This document shows positions 6,289-12,064 of a DNA stretch of 12,064 bases, piece after piece. The position numbers and the translations under genes are program-made. The DNA comes from Clostridia bacterium. Lineage in GTDB: Bacteria > Bacillota_A > Clostridia > UBA1212. Location of the stretch: contig JAFTXL010000183.1 in the NCBI GenBank assembly GCA_017464985.1, positions 1 through 12,064 on the forward strand, in the 5' to 3' direction. The first letter of the stretch is position 1; every line of letters starts with the position of its first letter. Below the pieces are notes generated by a model. The model searched no databases and was not told the DNA's origin. It was given only the letters and a program-made list of their open reading frames with translations.

Positions 6289-8898
6289 ATGGAACATAAA
6301 ATATATGAAACAGTTGACAGTGTTGAAAGAATGAATGCTGCTTTTGCGCGTGTCCGAACAGCGCAGCAGGCGTTTTCTAGATACACGCAAAAGCAGGTTG
6401 ATGAAATATTTCTGGCTGCAGCCGCCGCGGCGGCTGCAGCCAGAATTCCTTTAGCAAAAGCGGCTGCTGATGAAACCGGCATGGGCGTTATGGAGGATAA
6501 AGTCATAAAAAATCATTATGCCGCAGAATATATTTATAACACATATAAAAATGTAAAAACATGCGGTGTGATTGAAGAGGATAAAGCATACGGCATACAG
6601 AAAATCGCAGAGCCTATTGGCGTCATCGCGGCTGTTATTCCGACAACAAATCCGACTTCTACCGCTATTTTTAAAACACTTATTTCTCTTAAAACAAAAA
6701 ACGGCATAATATTGAGTCCGCATCCGAAAGCAAAAAAATGTACGGTTGCTGCCGCAAAAGTTGTTTTGGAGGCGGCGGTAAAGGCAGGCGCGCCTGAGGA
6801 CATTATCGTGTGGATAGATGAACCGAGCCTTGAGATTACAAACGCTGTTATGAAACAAGCGGATATGATTCTCGCAACAGGAGGCCCGGGCTTAGTAAAA
6901 GCCGCTTATTCAAGCGGAAAACCCGCAATAGGTGTCGGTGCGGGAAATGTTCCGGCGGTTATTGATGAGTCAGCGGACATTGTCCTTGCGGTAAACTCGA
7001 TTATACATTCAAAGACATTTGATAACGGTATGATCTGCGCTTCCGAGCAGGCTGTAATTGTTTCGGATAAAATTTACGGTGATGTAAAGAGCGACTTTAC
7101 AAAAAGAGGATGTTATTTTCTCAATCCGGAGGAAACGGAAAAAGTCAGAAAGACAATGATTATCGACGGCGCATTAAATGCTAAAATTGTGGGAAGAAAA
7201 GCGTGTGAAATTGCCGAAATGGCAGATGTTTCCGTACCGGAGGAAACAAAAATTCTTATCGGAGAGGTAGAATCTACCGATTTGTCGGAGGAATTTGCGC
7301 ATGAAAAGCTTTCTCCCGTGCTTGCGATGTATAAGGCGGTTTCAATAGAGGACGCTTTTCAAAAAGCGGAAAGTCTCATTACTGCAGGCGGCATAGGCCA
7401 TACATCTTCAATTTATCTCAATGAGAAAACTGAACATGCCAGGATTGAAGAATTTTCAAGGCGTATGAAAACAGGCCGTATTCTTGTAAATACGCCGTCA
7501 TCTCATGGTGGCATAGGAGATATTTACAATTTTAAACTTGCGCCATCACTTACGCTTGGCTGTGGCTCGTGGGGAGGCAATTCTGTTTCCGAAAATGTGG
7601 GGGTAAAGCATCTTATGAATATAAAAACGGTTGCTGAAAGACGTGAAAATATGCTTTGGTTCAAGGCTCCGGAGAAAATATATATAAAGAAAGGCTGTTT
7701 GCCTGCCGCACTTGATGAATTAAAGAGTGTTCACGGAATAAAAAGAGTATTTATTGTAACGGATAACTTCCTTTATGCTAACGGACATACAAAGCCTGTA
7801 ACTGCAAAACTCGATGAACTGGGAATATCGCACACAACATTTTTTGATGTAGAACCTGACCCGACTATCGCATGTACTCAAAGAGGCGCGGAGCAGATGA
7901 GAAGCTTTAAACCGGACTGCATCATAGCTTTCGGCGGCGGTTCTGCTATGGATGCGGCGAAAGTTATGTGGGTCATGTACGAGCACCCTGATGTAAAATT
8001 TGACGACATGGCTATGCGTTTTATGGATATCAGAAAGAGGGTGTACACTTTTCCCGAAATGGGCAGGAAAGCATATTTTGCTGCTGTTCCGACTTCCGCT
8101 GGAACGGGTTCAGAAGTAACTCCTTTTGCTGTTGTAACAGATGAAAAAACAGGAATAAAGTATCCTTTGGCGGATTACGCTCTTCTGCCTAAAATGGCAA
8201 TTGTAGATGTTGACTTCCATATGTCCGCTCCTAAATCTCTTACAGCGGCCTCCGGAATTGACGCTGTAACTCACGCGGTTGAGGCTTATGCGTCAATGCT
8301 TGCGACAGACTATACAGACGGGTTAGCCCTAAAATCTCTTAAAATCGTATTTGAATATCTGCCGCGCGCATATGAGAACGGAATACATGATACAGTTGCC
8401 CGAGAAAAAATGGCAAATGCCGCAACTATGGCAGGTATGGCATTTGCAAACGCGTTCCTCGGCGTGTGCCACTCAATGGCGCACAAGCTAGGCGCTTTTT
8501 ATCATTTGCCGCACGGTGTCGCAAATGCGCTTATGATTAACGAAGTGATTAGGTTCAATGCTTCTGATGTTCCGGTAAAGATGGGTACATTCCCTCAATA
8601 TGCTTATCCTCATACAAATGAAAGATATGCGGAGATCGCAGACAGCCTCGGCCTTGGCGGCAGTACGGTTGAAGAAAAGATTGAAAATCTGATTGCCGCG
8701 ATTGACGAGCTTAAGGCAGTGGTAGGAATAAAACCGTGTATAAAGGACTATGTTCCCGATGAGGCGGATTTTAAGTCAAAGCTCGATGAAATGTCAGAGC
8801 TCGCTTTTGATGACCAGTGTACGGGAGCAAACCCCAGATATCCGCTTATAAGTGAGATAAAGCAGATGTATCTGAATGCATATTATGGTAACTTGTAA
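6289..8898 (+). CDS. adhE: Bifunctional acetaldehyde-CoA/alcohol dehydrogenase
   Basis: This 869-residue protein matches AdhE from end to end and reduces acetyl-CoA to acetaldehyde and then ethanol, reoxidising NADH during fermentation. The N-terminal aldehyde dehydrogenase half (about 1-440) has the catalytic Cys250 in FDNGMICASEQ and the nucleotide-site loops GGPG and GVGAGN. The C-terminal iron-dependent alcohol dehydrogenase half (about 460-869) has GGGSAMDAAK (549-558) and the metal ligands Asp658, His662, His728 and His742. AdhE proteins assemble into cytoplasmic helical filaments (spirosomes). It lacks the lysine/alanine tail of the 891-residue E. coli enzyme. AGGGGG at 6278-6283 stands five bases before ATG. 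Residues 43-51 are nine alanines encoded by a perfect DNA palindrome. Transcription probably ends at the 8982-9039 terminator. Confidence 0.98.
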   Translation: MEHKIYETVDSVERMNAAFARVRTAQQAFSRYTQKQVDEIFLAAAAAAAAARIPLAKAAADETGMGVMEDKVIKNHYAAEYIYNTYKNVKTCGVIEEDKAYGIQKIAEPIGVIAAVIPTTNPTSTAIFKTLISLKTKNGIILSPHPKAKKCTVAAAKVVLEAAVKAGAPEDIIVWIDEPSLEITNAVMKQADMILATGGPGLVKAAYSSGKPAIGVGAGNVPAVIDESADIVLAVNSIIHSKTFDNGMICASEQAVIVSDKIYGDVKSDFTKRGCYFLNPEETEKVRKTMIIDGALNAKIVGRKACEIAEMADVSVPEETKILIGEVESTDLSEEFAHEKLSPVLAMYKAVSIEDAFQKAESLITAGGIGHTSSIYLNEKTEHARIEEFSRRMKTGRILVNTPSSHGGIGDIYNFKLAPSLTLGCGSWGGNSVSENVGVKHLMNIKTVAERRENMLWFKAPEKIYIKKGCLPAALDELKSVHGIKRVFIVTDNFLYANGHTKPVTAKLDELGISHTTFFDVEPDPTIACTQRGAEQMRSFKPDCIIAFGGGSAMDAAKVMWVMYEHPDVKFDDMAMRFMDIRKRVYTFPEMGRKAYFAAVPTSAGTGSEVTPFAVVTDEKTGIKYPLADYALLPKMAIVDVDFHMSAPKSLTAASGIDAVTHAVEAYASMLATDYTDGLALKSLKIVFEYLPRAYENGIHDTVAREKMANAATMAGMAFANAFLGVCHSMAHKLGAFYHLPHGVANALMINEVIRFNASDVPVKMGTFPQYAYPHTNERYAEIADSLGLGGSTVEEKIENLIAAIDELKAVVGIKPCIKDYVPDEADFKSKLDEMSELAFDDQCTGANPRYPLISEIKQMYLNAYYGNL
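6410..6445. repeat. Perfect 36-bp palindrome inside adhE
   Basis: The two 18-base arms are exact reverse complements with no spacer; the central 32 bases are CTGGCTGCAGCCGCCG followed by its complement. It encodes Leu42, Ala43-Ala51 and Arg52. The opposite strand, in phase, also encodes nine alanines. It can form a very stable cruciform or mRNA hairpin about 120 bases after the adhE start. Confidence 0.97.
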
Positions 8899-8904
8899 AA
8901 TCTT

Positions 8905-8933
8905 TTGACAACACAGGATGATGAATGTAATAT
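8905..8933 (+). promoter_or_regulatory. Promoter of the candidate antitoxin RNA
   Basis: Consensus TTGACA (8905-8910), a 17-base spacer and TAATAT (8928-8933; four of six) begin seven bases after the adhE stop codon. The predicted start is near 8940. No open reading frame with a start codon and ribosome site follows before the terminator at 8982-9039, so the product should be a short RNA. Confidence 0.6.
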
Positions 8934-8939
8934 ATATGT

Positions 8940-9039
8940 AAAGGGAACGCCGCCGATATACGGTTATTCTCCCGGAAACATAAACGAAATAATCGCATTG
9001 CTTTTCGGTTAAAAAATACGCGATTATTTCGTTTTTTTT
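8940..9039 (+). ncRNA. Candidate antisense antitoxin RNA, about 100 nt
   Basis: The interval from the predicted start to the end of the T run is about 100 bases and is non-coding in every frame in practical terms. Two structures are visible: a 5' hairpin (GGGA 8943-8946 with TCCC 8970-8973, inner CCG 8953-8955 with CGG 8961-8963) and a 15-bp terminator stem. It is convergent with the toxin gene at 9024-9104, so the RNAs overlap over the toxin's last codons and 3' untranslated region. This arrangement is known for txpA/RatA, bsrG/SR4 and the pAD1 par locus. Existence and role are inferred; both ends are predictions. It would also be copied as part of any adhE transcript. Confidence 0.5.
8982..9039 (+). 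terminator. Strong intrinsic terminator shared by adhE and the antitoxin RNA, possibly bidirectional
   Basis: Arms AAACGAAATAATCGC (8982-8996) and GCGATTATTTCGTTT (9020-9034) pair perfectly over 15 bp, with a 23-base loop, and eight T's run from 9032 to 9039. On the minus strand the same stem is followed by TTTATGTTT-like sequence, so it may also stop the toxin transcript, whose stop codon lies inside the right arm. Confidence 0.9.
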
Positions 9040-9104
9040 ATAAGTAATATGATTACAGTCTGAATCATGCAGAACATGAGTTGTAAAATTTCAAAATCAC
9101 TCAT
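9024..9104 (-). CDS. Very small hydrophobic toxin, TxpA/BsrG/holin-like toxin family (type I)
   Basis: From ATG 9104-9102 the frame encodes 26 residues: MSDFEILQLMF, then a hydrophobic stretch to residue 22, then KKTK. The opening M-S/T-x-F/Y-E-x-L is the signature start of Bacillota type I membrane toxins (TxpA, BsrG, BsrE, 'putative holin-like toxin'), and a basic tail after one membrane helix is also typical. It is shorter than BsrG (38 residues), with a helix of about 17 residues, so a minimal or degenerate member is possible. AAGGAGG (9120-9114) is nine bases upstream, a near-ideal ribosome site; this is why I reject the longer 71-residue reading that starts at 9239. It should act by inserting into the host membrane. 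Toxicity is inferred from family resemblance. Confidence 0.7.
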   Translation of the reverse strand: MSDFEILQLMFCMIQTVIILLIKKTK

Positions 9105-9114
9105 TTTAGAAAAC

Positions 9115-9169
9115 CTCCTTTTCGCATAGTCTTGGCAATTTTGCGTGCCCGGTTCTAAGTAAAAAGGAG
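9115..9169 (-). promoter_or_regulatory. Anti-Shine-Dalgarno stem masking the toxin ribosome site
   Basis: In the toxin mRNA, CUCCUUUU (9169-9162) is the exact complement of AAAAGGAG (9122-9115), the core of its Shine-Dalgarno. G-U pairs can extend the eight pairs on both sides, and 39 bases lie between the arms. Folded this way the full-length mRNA would be poorly translated, as in other type I toxins. Confidence 0.6.
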
Positions 9170-9210
9170 AATAACCGCTCCACCGATACGGGAGGTGTCC
9201 CCCAAGGGGA

Positions 9211-9239
9211 ATAGTATCAGGGGTCGGATTAGCATTCAA
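9211..9239 (-). promoter_or_regulatory. Candidate toxin promoter
   Basis: On the minus strand: TTGAAT (9239-9234), a 17-base spacer ending in TGA, and TACTAT (9216-9211), giving an extended -10. The predicted start near 9204 gives a leader of about 100 bases. GATAC (9185-9189) and GTATC (9214-9218) form a dyad around TCCCC/GGGGA that overlaps the -10. Confidence 0.5.
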
Positions 9240-9289
9240 TGATAAAGTCCAATATTTCCCAAATAATCCAAATCCCAGTATTCAAATTC

Positions 9290-9318
9290 TTGCGTGCAGC
9301 AAATCAGTATGATATTAT
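9290..9318 (+). promoter_or_regulatory. Promoter of the DUF308/ABC exporter operon
   Basis: TTGCGT (9290-9295), a 17-base spacer ending in TGA, and TATTAT (9313-9318; five of six) make an extended -10 promoter. The predicted start near 9325 is about 20 bases before the first start codon. Confidence 0.6.
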
Positions 9319-9344
9319 TAAAAATAATTTTGCGGGGTGGTTGC

Positions 9345-9878
9345 ATGAAGATTTTTAATTGTATATTGGGAATATTCTCAATTTTTGCAGCGTTTTACTG
9401 CATTTTTTACCCGGGGCTTACGTTTCTTAATGTCGGCTGGATAATCACAATTCTGATGGGCGCGTGGGGGATCTGCATGATGTTTGACTTTTTCTCGAAC
9501 AGAAAAGAGCGAAAACGTCAGAAAGGCGAATTGGCCGCAGGTATTTTCGGCCTTGTGGCAGGTATTGCCGCGGCAATACTGTCGGTGATTGCAATGGTTA
9601 CACCGGCGGTAAGGCTCACTATTGACGCAATAGTTTTGTATATGCTTGCCGGCTGGATTTTAATAGGCGGCATTATGTCGTTGGGCATGGCATTTAAAAC
9701 AAAGAAAATCACTGATTCAAAAAAGTGGATTTTGACATTGATTATGGGTATTCTGCTAATTATCAGCGGAATTTACTGTTTCGGACATCTTATTCTTCTT
9801 GCGCAGTTCACCGGTGTCTATATAGGAGTTGCATTGGTGGTATACGGTGTCAGATTGATTATATCGGTATTTGAATAA
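9345..9878 (+). CDS. DUF308/HdeD-like six-pass membrane protein
   Basis: This 177-residue protein has six hydrophobic segments (about residues 3-24, 28-50, 62-84, 90-115, 128-145 and 150-174) in three pairs. A basic loop (RKERKRQK) follows the second segment. This size and repeat-like layout fit the DUF308/HdeD family, named for an E. coli acid-resistance membrane protein. ATG 9345 is chosen because GGGGTGG (9334-9340) lies four bases before it; the frame is open upstream to 9294 but without a ribosome site, and that part would precede the predicted transcript start. Only 17 bases separate it from the exporter genes, so it is probably co-transcribed. Its function is unknown. Confidence 0.88.
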   Translation: MKIFNCILGIFSIFAAFYCIFYPGLTFLNVGWIITILMGAWGICMMFDFFSNRKERKRQKGELAAGIFGLVAGIAAAILSVIAMVTPAVRLTIDAIVLYMLAGWILIGGIMSLGMAFKTKKITDSKKWILTLIMGILLIISGIYCFGHLILLAQFTGVYIGVALVVYGVRLIISVFE

Positions 9879-9895
9879 CATTACGGGGATTTAAT

Positions 9896-11632
9896 ATGAA
9901 ATGTGTTTTTAAAGAGCTTTTCAAGTACAAAAAAGAGCTTGCCCTTATAGTGCTGACGGTTATCGGTACAACACTGTGTACGTTGGGATTGCCGTTTTTG
10001 CTTACGAAACTTATCGACAAAGCTATTCCGGAAGAAAATATTGGGCTTATACTGAAAATCGGTGGATTTATGATAACGCTGGTTTTGGTGGGAGTTATAT
10101 GTGGAGTGCTTACAAGCAGACTTTCCGCAACGGTATCAATGGGAGTCGGAAGAAATCTGAGAAGCGCTGTATTCAGTAAAGTACAGAGTTTTTCACAAAC
10201 AGAAATGGATAAGTTTTCCGCTTCATCACTTATTACGAGAACGAATAACGATATAAATCAGGTACAGGTGTTCCTGAATCAGTGTTTGAGAATAGCTGTT
10301 CAGGCTCCGATTATGTGTATTCTCGGTACAGTGCTGGCGATTTCAAACAGCCCGAGTTTATCTGTTGTTTTAATTGTTTCAATTCCGCTTATGGCAATTG
10401 TTTTGGTTATTATCGCCAAGATTGCAATTCCGCTTTCACAAAAGATACAGCTTAAAATTGACAGAATCAACTTAGTTTTGCGTGAGCGGCTTACCGGAGT
10501 ACGTGTTATAAGAGCTTTCGGAACTACTGAATTTGAAAGCAAAAAATTTGAAGAGATAAACAGAGATTATCAGAGAACAACCAAGAAAATGCAGAGAACG
10601 TCAAATGCGGTAATGCCTGTTCTTACAGTTATTCTTTCGTTCACTGCGGCGATGATTATGCTGATGTCGGCAAATCAGTTTATCAATAAAGGTGTAGACT
10701 ACACAATCGGAGAGGTTATGGCAATTATTCAGTACATCATGCAGATAATGATGGCTGTTATTATGCTGACTCTTGTGTTTGTCATGCTTCCGCGCGCCGC
10801 CACTTCCGCGGCTCGTGCTCAGGAGGTTTTGGAAACAGAGCCTGTTATAAAAAATAAAGAAAAGACAATTGATAACAGTGAGCAGAAAGGATATCTTACA
10901 TTTAAAAATGTATCGTTTACATATCCCGGAGCGAAAAAGCCTGCTGTCAATAATCTTTCTTTTGAAGCAAAACCGGGCGAAATAACGGCAATTATCGGCG
11001 GTACGGGAATGGGCAAATCTACGATAGTAAATCTTATTCCGCGGCTTTACGATGTAACTGAGGGCCAGGTTCTGGTTGACGGTGTGGACGTCAGAGATTA
11101 TGACATCAAAGTATTGAGAGACAAGATAGGTTTTGTTCCGCAGAAAGCTGTTCTTTTTGCGGGAACTATTGCTTCAAATATTGAGTTTGGCGACAAGAAC
11201 CCTACAGAGGACAGAATTGTTGAGGCAGTAAAAATTGCGCAGTCCTACGATTTTGTAATGAAAAAGGACGAAGGCTTTAATTCACCGATTTCACAGGGCG
11301 GAACTAATGTGTCGGGCGGTCAGCGTCAGCGTCTTGCTATTGCGAGAGCAATCGTAAGAAAACCCGAGATTTATGTTTTTGACGACAGTTTTTCCGCACT
11401 TGACTTTAAAACCGACAAAGCTTTGCGTGCCGCGTTGTCTGCTGAAACCGACAATGCTACTGTTGTTATTGTCGCACAGCGAATCAGCACTATTATGGAC
11501 GCGGACAGAATCATCGTAATTGATAAAGGCGAAATAGTCGGAATAGGTAAACACCGTGAATTGATTGAAATGTGCGAAACGTATAATGAAATTGTGCGTT
11601 CACAGATGTCTGAGGAGGATATGAAGAAATGA
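9896..11632 (+). CDS. ABC exporter half-transporter with degenerate ATP site (BmrC/TM287-like)
   Basis: This 578-residue half-transporter has an N-terminal six-helix exporter membrane domain (about 15-310) and a C-terminal nucleotide-binding domain (about 330-570). Motifs seen: Walker A GGTGMGKST (368-376, Lys374), Q-loop in GFVPQKAVLF, signature VSGGQ (472-476) and Walker B YVFDD (Asp496). The catalytic glutamate position is Asp497, and the switch histidine is Gln528 (VAQRIST). These are the changes known from the degenerate site of heterodimeric exporters such as TM287/288 and BmrCD. The partner gene overlaps its stop by four bases (ATGA). The substrate could be a drug, lipid or peptide; sequence alone does not say. 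A GGGGA at 9883-9887 is the likely ribosome site. Confidence 0.95.
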   Translation: MKCVFKELFKYKKELALIVLTVIGTTLCTLGLPFLLTKLIDKAIPEENIGLILKIGGFMITLVLVGVICGVLTSRLSATVSMGVGRNLRSAVFSKVQSFSQTEMDKFSASSLITRTNNDINQVQVFLNQCLRIAVQAPIMCILGTVLAISNSPSLSVVLIVSIPLMAIVLVIIAKIAIPLSQKIQLKIDRINLVLRERLTGVRVIRAFGTTEFESKKFEEINRDYQRTTKKMQRTSNAVMPVLTVILSFTAAMIMLMSANQFINKGVDYTIGEVMAIIQYIMQIMMAVIMLTLVFVMLPRAATSAARAQEVLETEPVIKNKEKTIDNSEQKGYLTFKNVSFTYPGAKKPAVNNLSFEAKPGEITAIIGGTGMGKSTIVNLIPRLYDVTEGQVLVDGVDVRDYDIKVLRDKIGFVPQKAVLFAGTIASNIEFGDKNPTEDRIVEAVKIAQSYDFVMKKDEGFNSPISQGGTNVSGGQRQRLAIARAIVRKPEIYVFDDSFSALDFKTDKALRAALSAETDNATVVIVAQRISTIMDADRIIVIDKGEIVGIGKHRELIEMCETYNEIVRSQMSEEDMKK

Positions 11633-12064
11633 AAAAGAAAAGAATAAAAAATTCTCCTTACAGAAGACTTTTTGAGTGCATGAAGCCGTACAGAGTAAAA
11701 CTCATAGCGGCGGTAATTATTCTGCTTATAGCTGTTATCTCATATTCGTGCGCACCGTTGTTTATGGGTTATGCGACAAATGCTTTAACGGATATTTTTA
11801 CATGGGCAAGTACATACAAGGAAGGTCATCCTTTTTTGAAATTTTTGCTTTTAATGGGTATTGCTTATGCTCTGAACGCAGTTTTGTCATATATTGCGCA
11901 ATGGCTTATTGTTGATGTAACAGAGAATACTGTTTACGATTTAAGAAAAAAAGTCGAGAACAAGCTTTCAAAGCTTCCGCTTAATTATTACGACACAAAT
12001 TCATACGGTGATATTCTGAGCCGTGTTACGAATGATGTAGATACTGTGTCCGGCTCACTCCAGC
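11629..12064 (+). CDS. Second ABC exporter half-transporter (BmrD/TM288-like), truncated by the window edge
   Basis: From ATG 11629 the frame is open to the last base, giving 145 residues. A basic N-terminus (MKKKRIKNSPYRRLFECMKPYR) leads into a first membrane helix (about 24-45), an extra-membrane stretch, a second helix (about 68-92), and the typical exporter intracellular segment with LPLNYYDTNSYGDILSRVTNDVDTV. GAGGAGG (11612-11618) lies ten bases upstream, inside the preceding gene, and the ATGA overlap indicates translational coupling. The nucleotide-binding domain is outside the window; as partner of a degenerate subunit it should carry the intact Walker B glutamate and switch histidine. 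The usual length is about 600 residues. Confidence 0.94.
   Translation, partial: MKKKRIKNSPYRRLFECMKPYRVKLIAAVIILLIAVISYSCAPLFMGYATNALTDIFTWASTYKEGHPFLKFLLLMGIAYALNAVLSYIAQWLIVDVTENTVYDLRKKVENKLSKLPLNYYDTNSYGDILSRVTNDVDTVSGSLQ

Noticed and set aside
6264..6506. Minus-strand frame with a nine-alanine run opposite adhE
   Set aside because: It is a mirror of the adhE palindrome; there is no ribosome site, and adhE is unmistakable on the plus strand.
8905..9012. 35-codon plus-strand frame from TTG 8905 ending at TAA 9010-9012
   Set aside because: It has no ribosome site, its only start coincides with the -35 TTGACA, and the predicted RNA begins downstream of that start. It looks like chance coding across the antitoxin RNA.
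9024..9239. 71-residue minus-strand frame as the real protein
   Set aside because: The first 45 residues are not protein-like for a toxin, no ribosome site precedes 9239, and this upstream part overlaps the predicted promoter. The ideal Shine-Dalgarno at 9120-9114 points to the 26-residue start at 9104.

Overview
The window looks like chromosomal DNA from an anaerobic, moderately low-G+C Bacillota, most likely a clostridium. The reasons are strong Shine-Dalgarno sites (GGAGG-type), a fused acetaldehyde/alcohol dehydrogenase AdhE, YitT, a zinc-ribbon/TPM gene pair, a BmrCD-type heterodimeric ABC exporter, and a very short TxpA/BsrG-like toxin gene. The exact taxon cannot be read from the sequence. 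No rRNA, tRNA, CRISPR array, transposase or phage structural gene was seen.

Left part (1-3223). A patatin-like hydrolase runs off the left edge on the minus strand. It is divergent from an unrecognised four- or five-pass membrane protein (959-2047, plus). That gene converges on a minus-strand pair: a small AbrB-like DNA-binding protein (3020-3223) followed 22 bases later by a YitT family membrane protein (2095-2997).

Middle part (3280-6198). A good extended -10 promoter starts a plus-strand run of a two-pass membrane protein, a double zinc-ribbon membrane-anchored protein, a secreted or anchored TPM-domain protein, and the phosphodiesterase YfcE, which uses a TTG start. Zinc-ribbon plus TPM is a recurrent pairing of unknown cellular role.

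adhE (6289-8898) is complete and has all catalytic and metal-binding residues I could check. Its leader has a perfect 20-bp A/T palindrome. Its coding sequence has a perfect 36-bp G+C-rich palindrome that encodes a nine-alanine run on both strands.

The 8899-9344 gap looks empty to ordinary gene calling, but I read it as a compact type I toxin-antitoxin locus. A 26-residue hydrophobic toxin (minus, 9024-9104) has its own promoter and a Shine-Dalgarno that can be masked by an upstream anti-Shine-Dalgarno. A convergent RNA of about 100 nt (plus, about 8940-9039) starts from a TTGACA promoter just after adhE and ends at a strong terminator, which the toxin gene runs into from the other side. A 12-nt block is shared by the two RNAs. 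This is the most interesting unit in the window, and all of it is inferred from sequence.

Right part (9290-12064). A promoter drives a six-pass DUF308/HdeD-like membrane protein, then two half-transporters overlapping by four bases. The first has a degenerate ATP site; the second is cut off by the window edge. Together they look like one operon encoding a heterodimeric ABC exporter.
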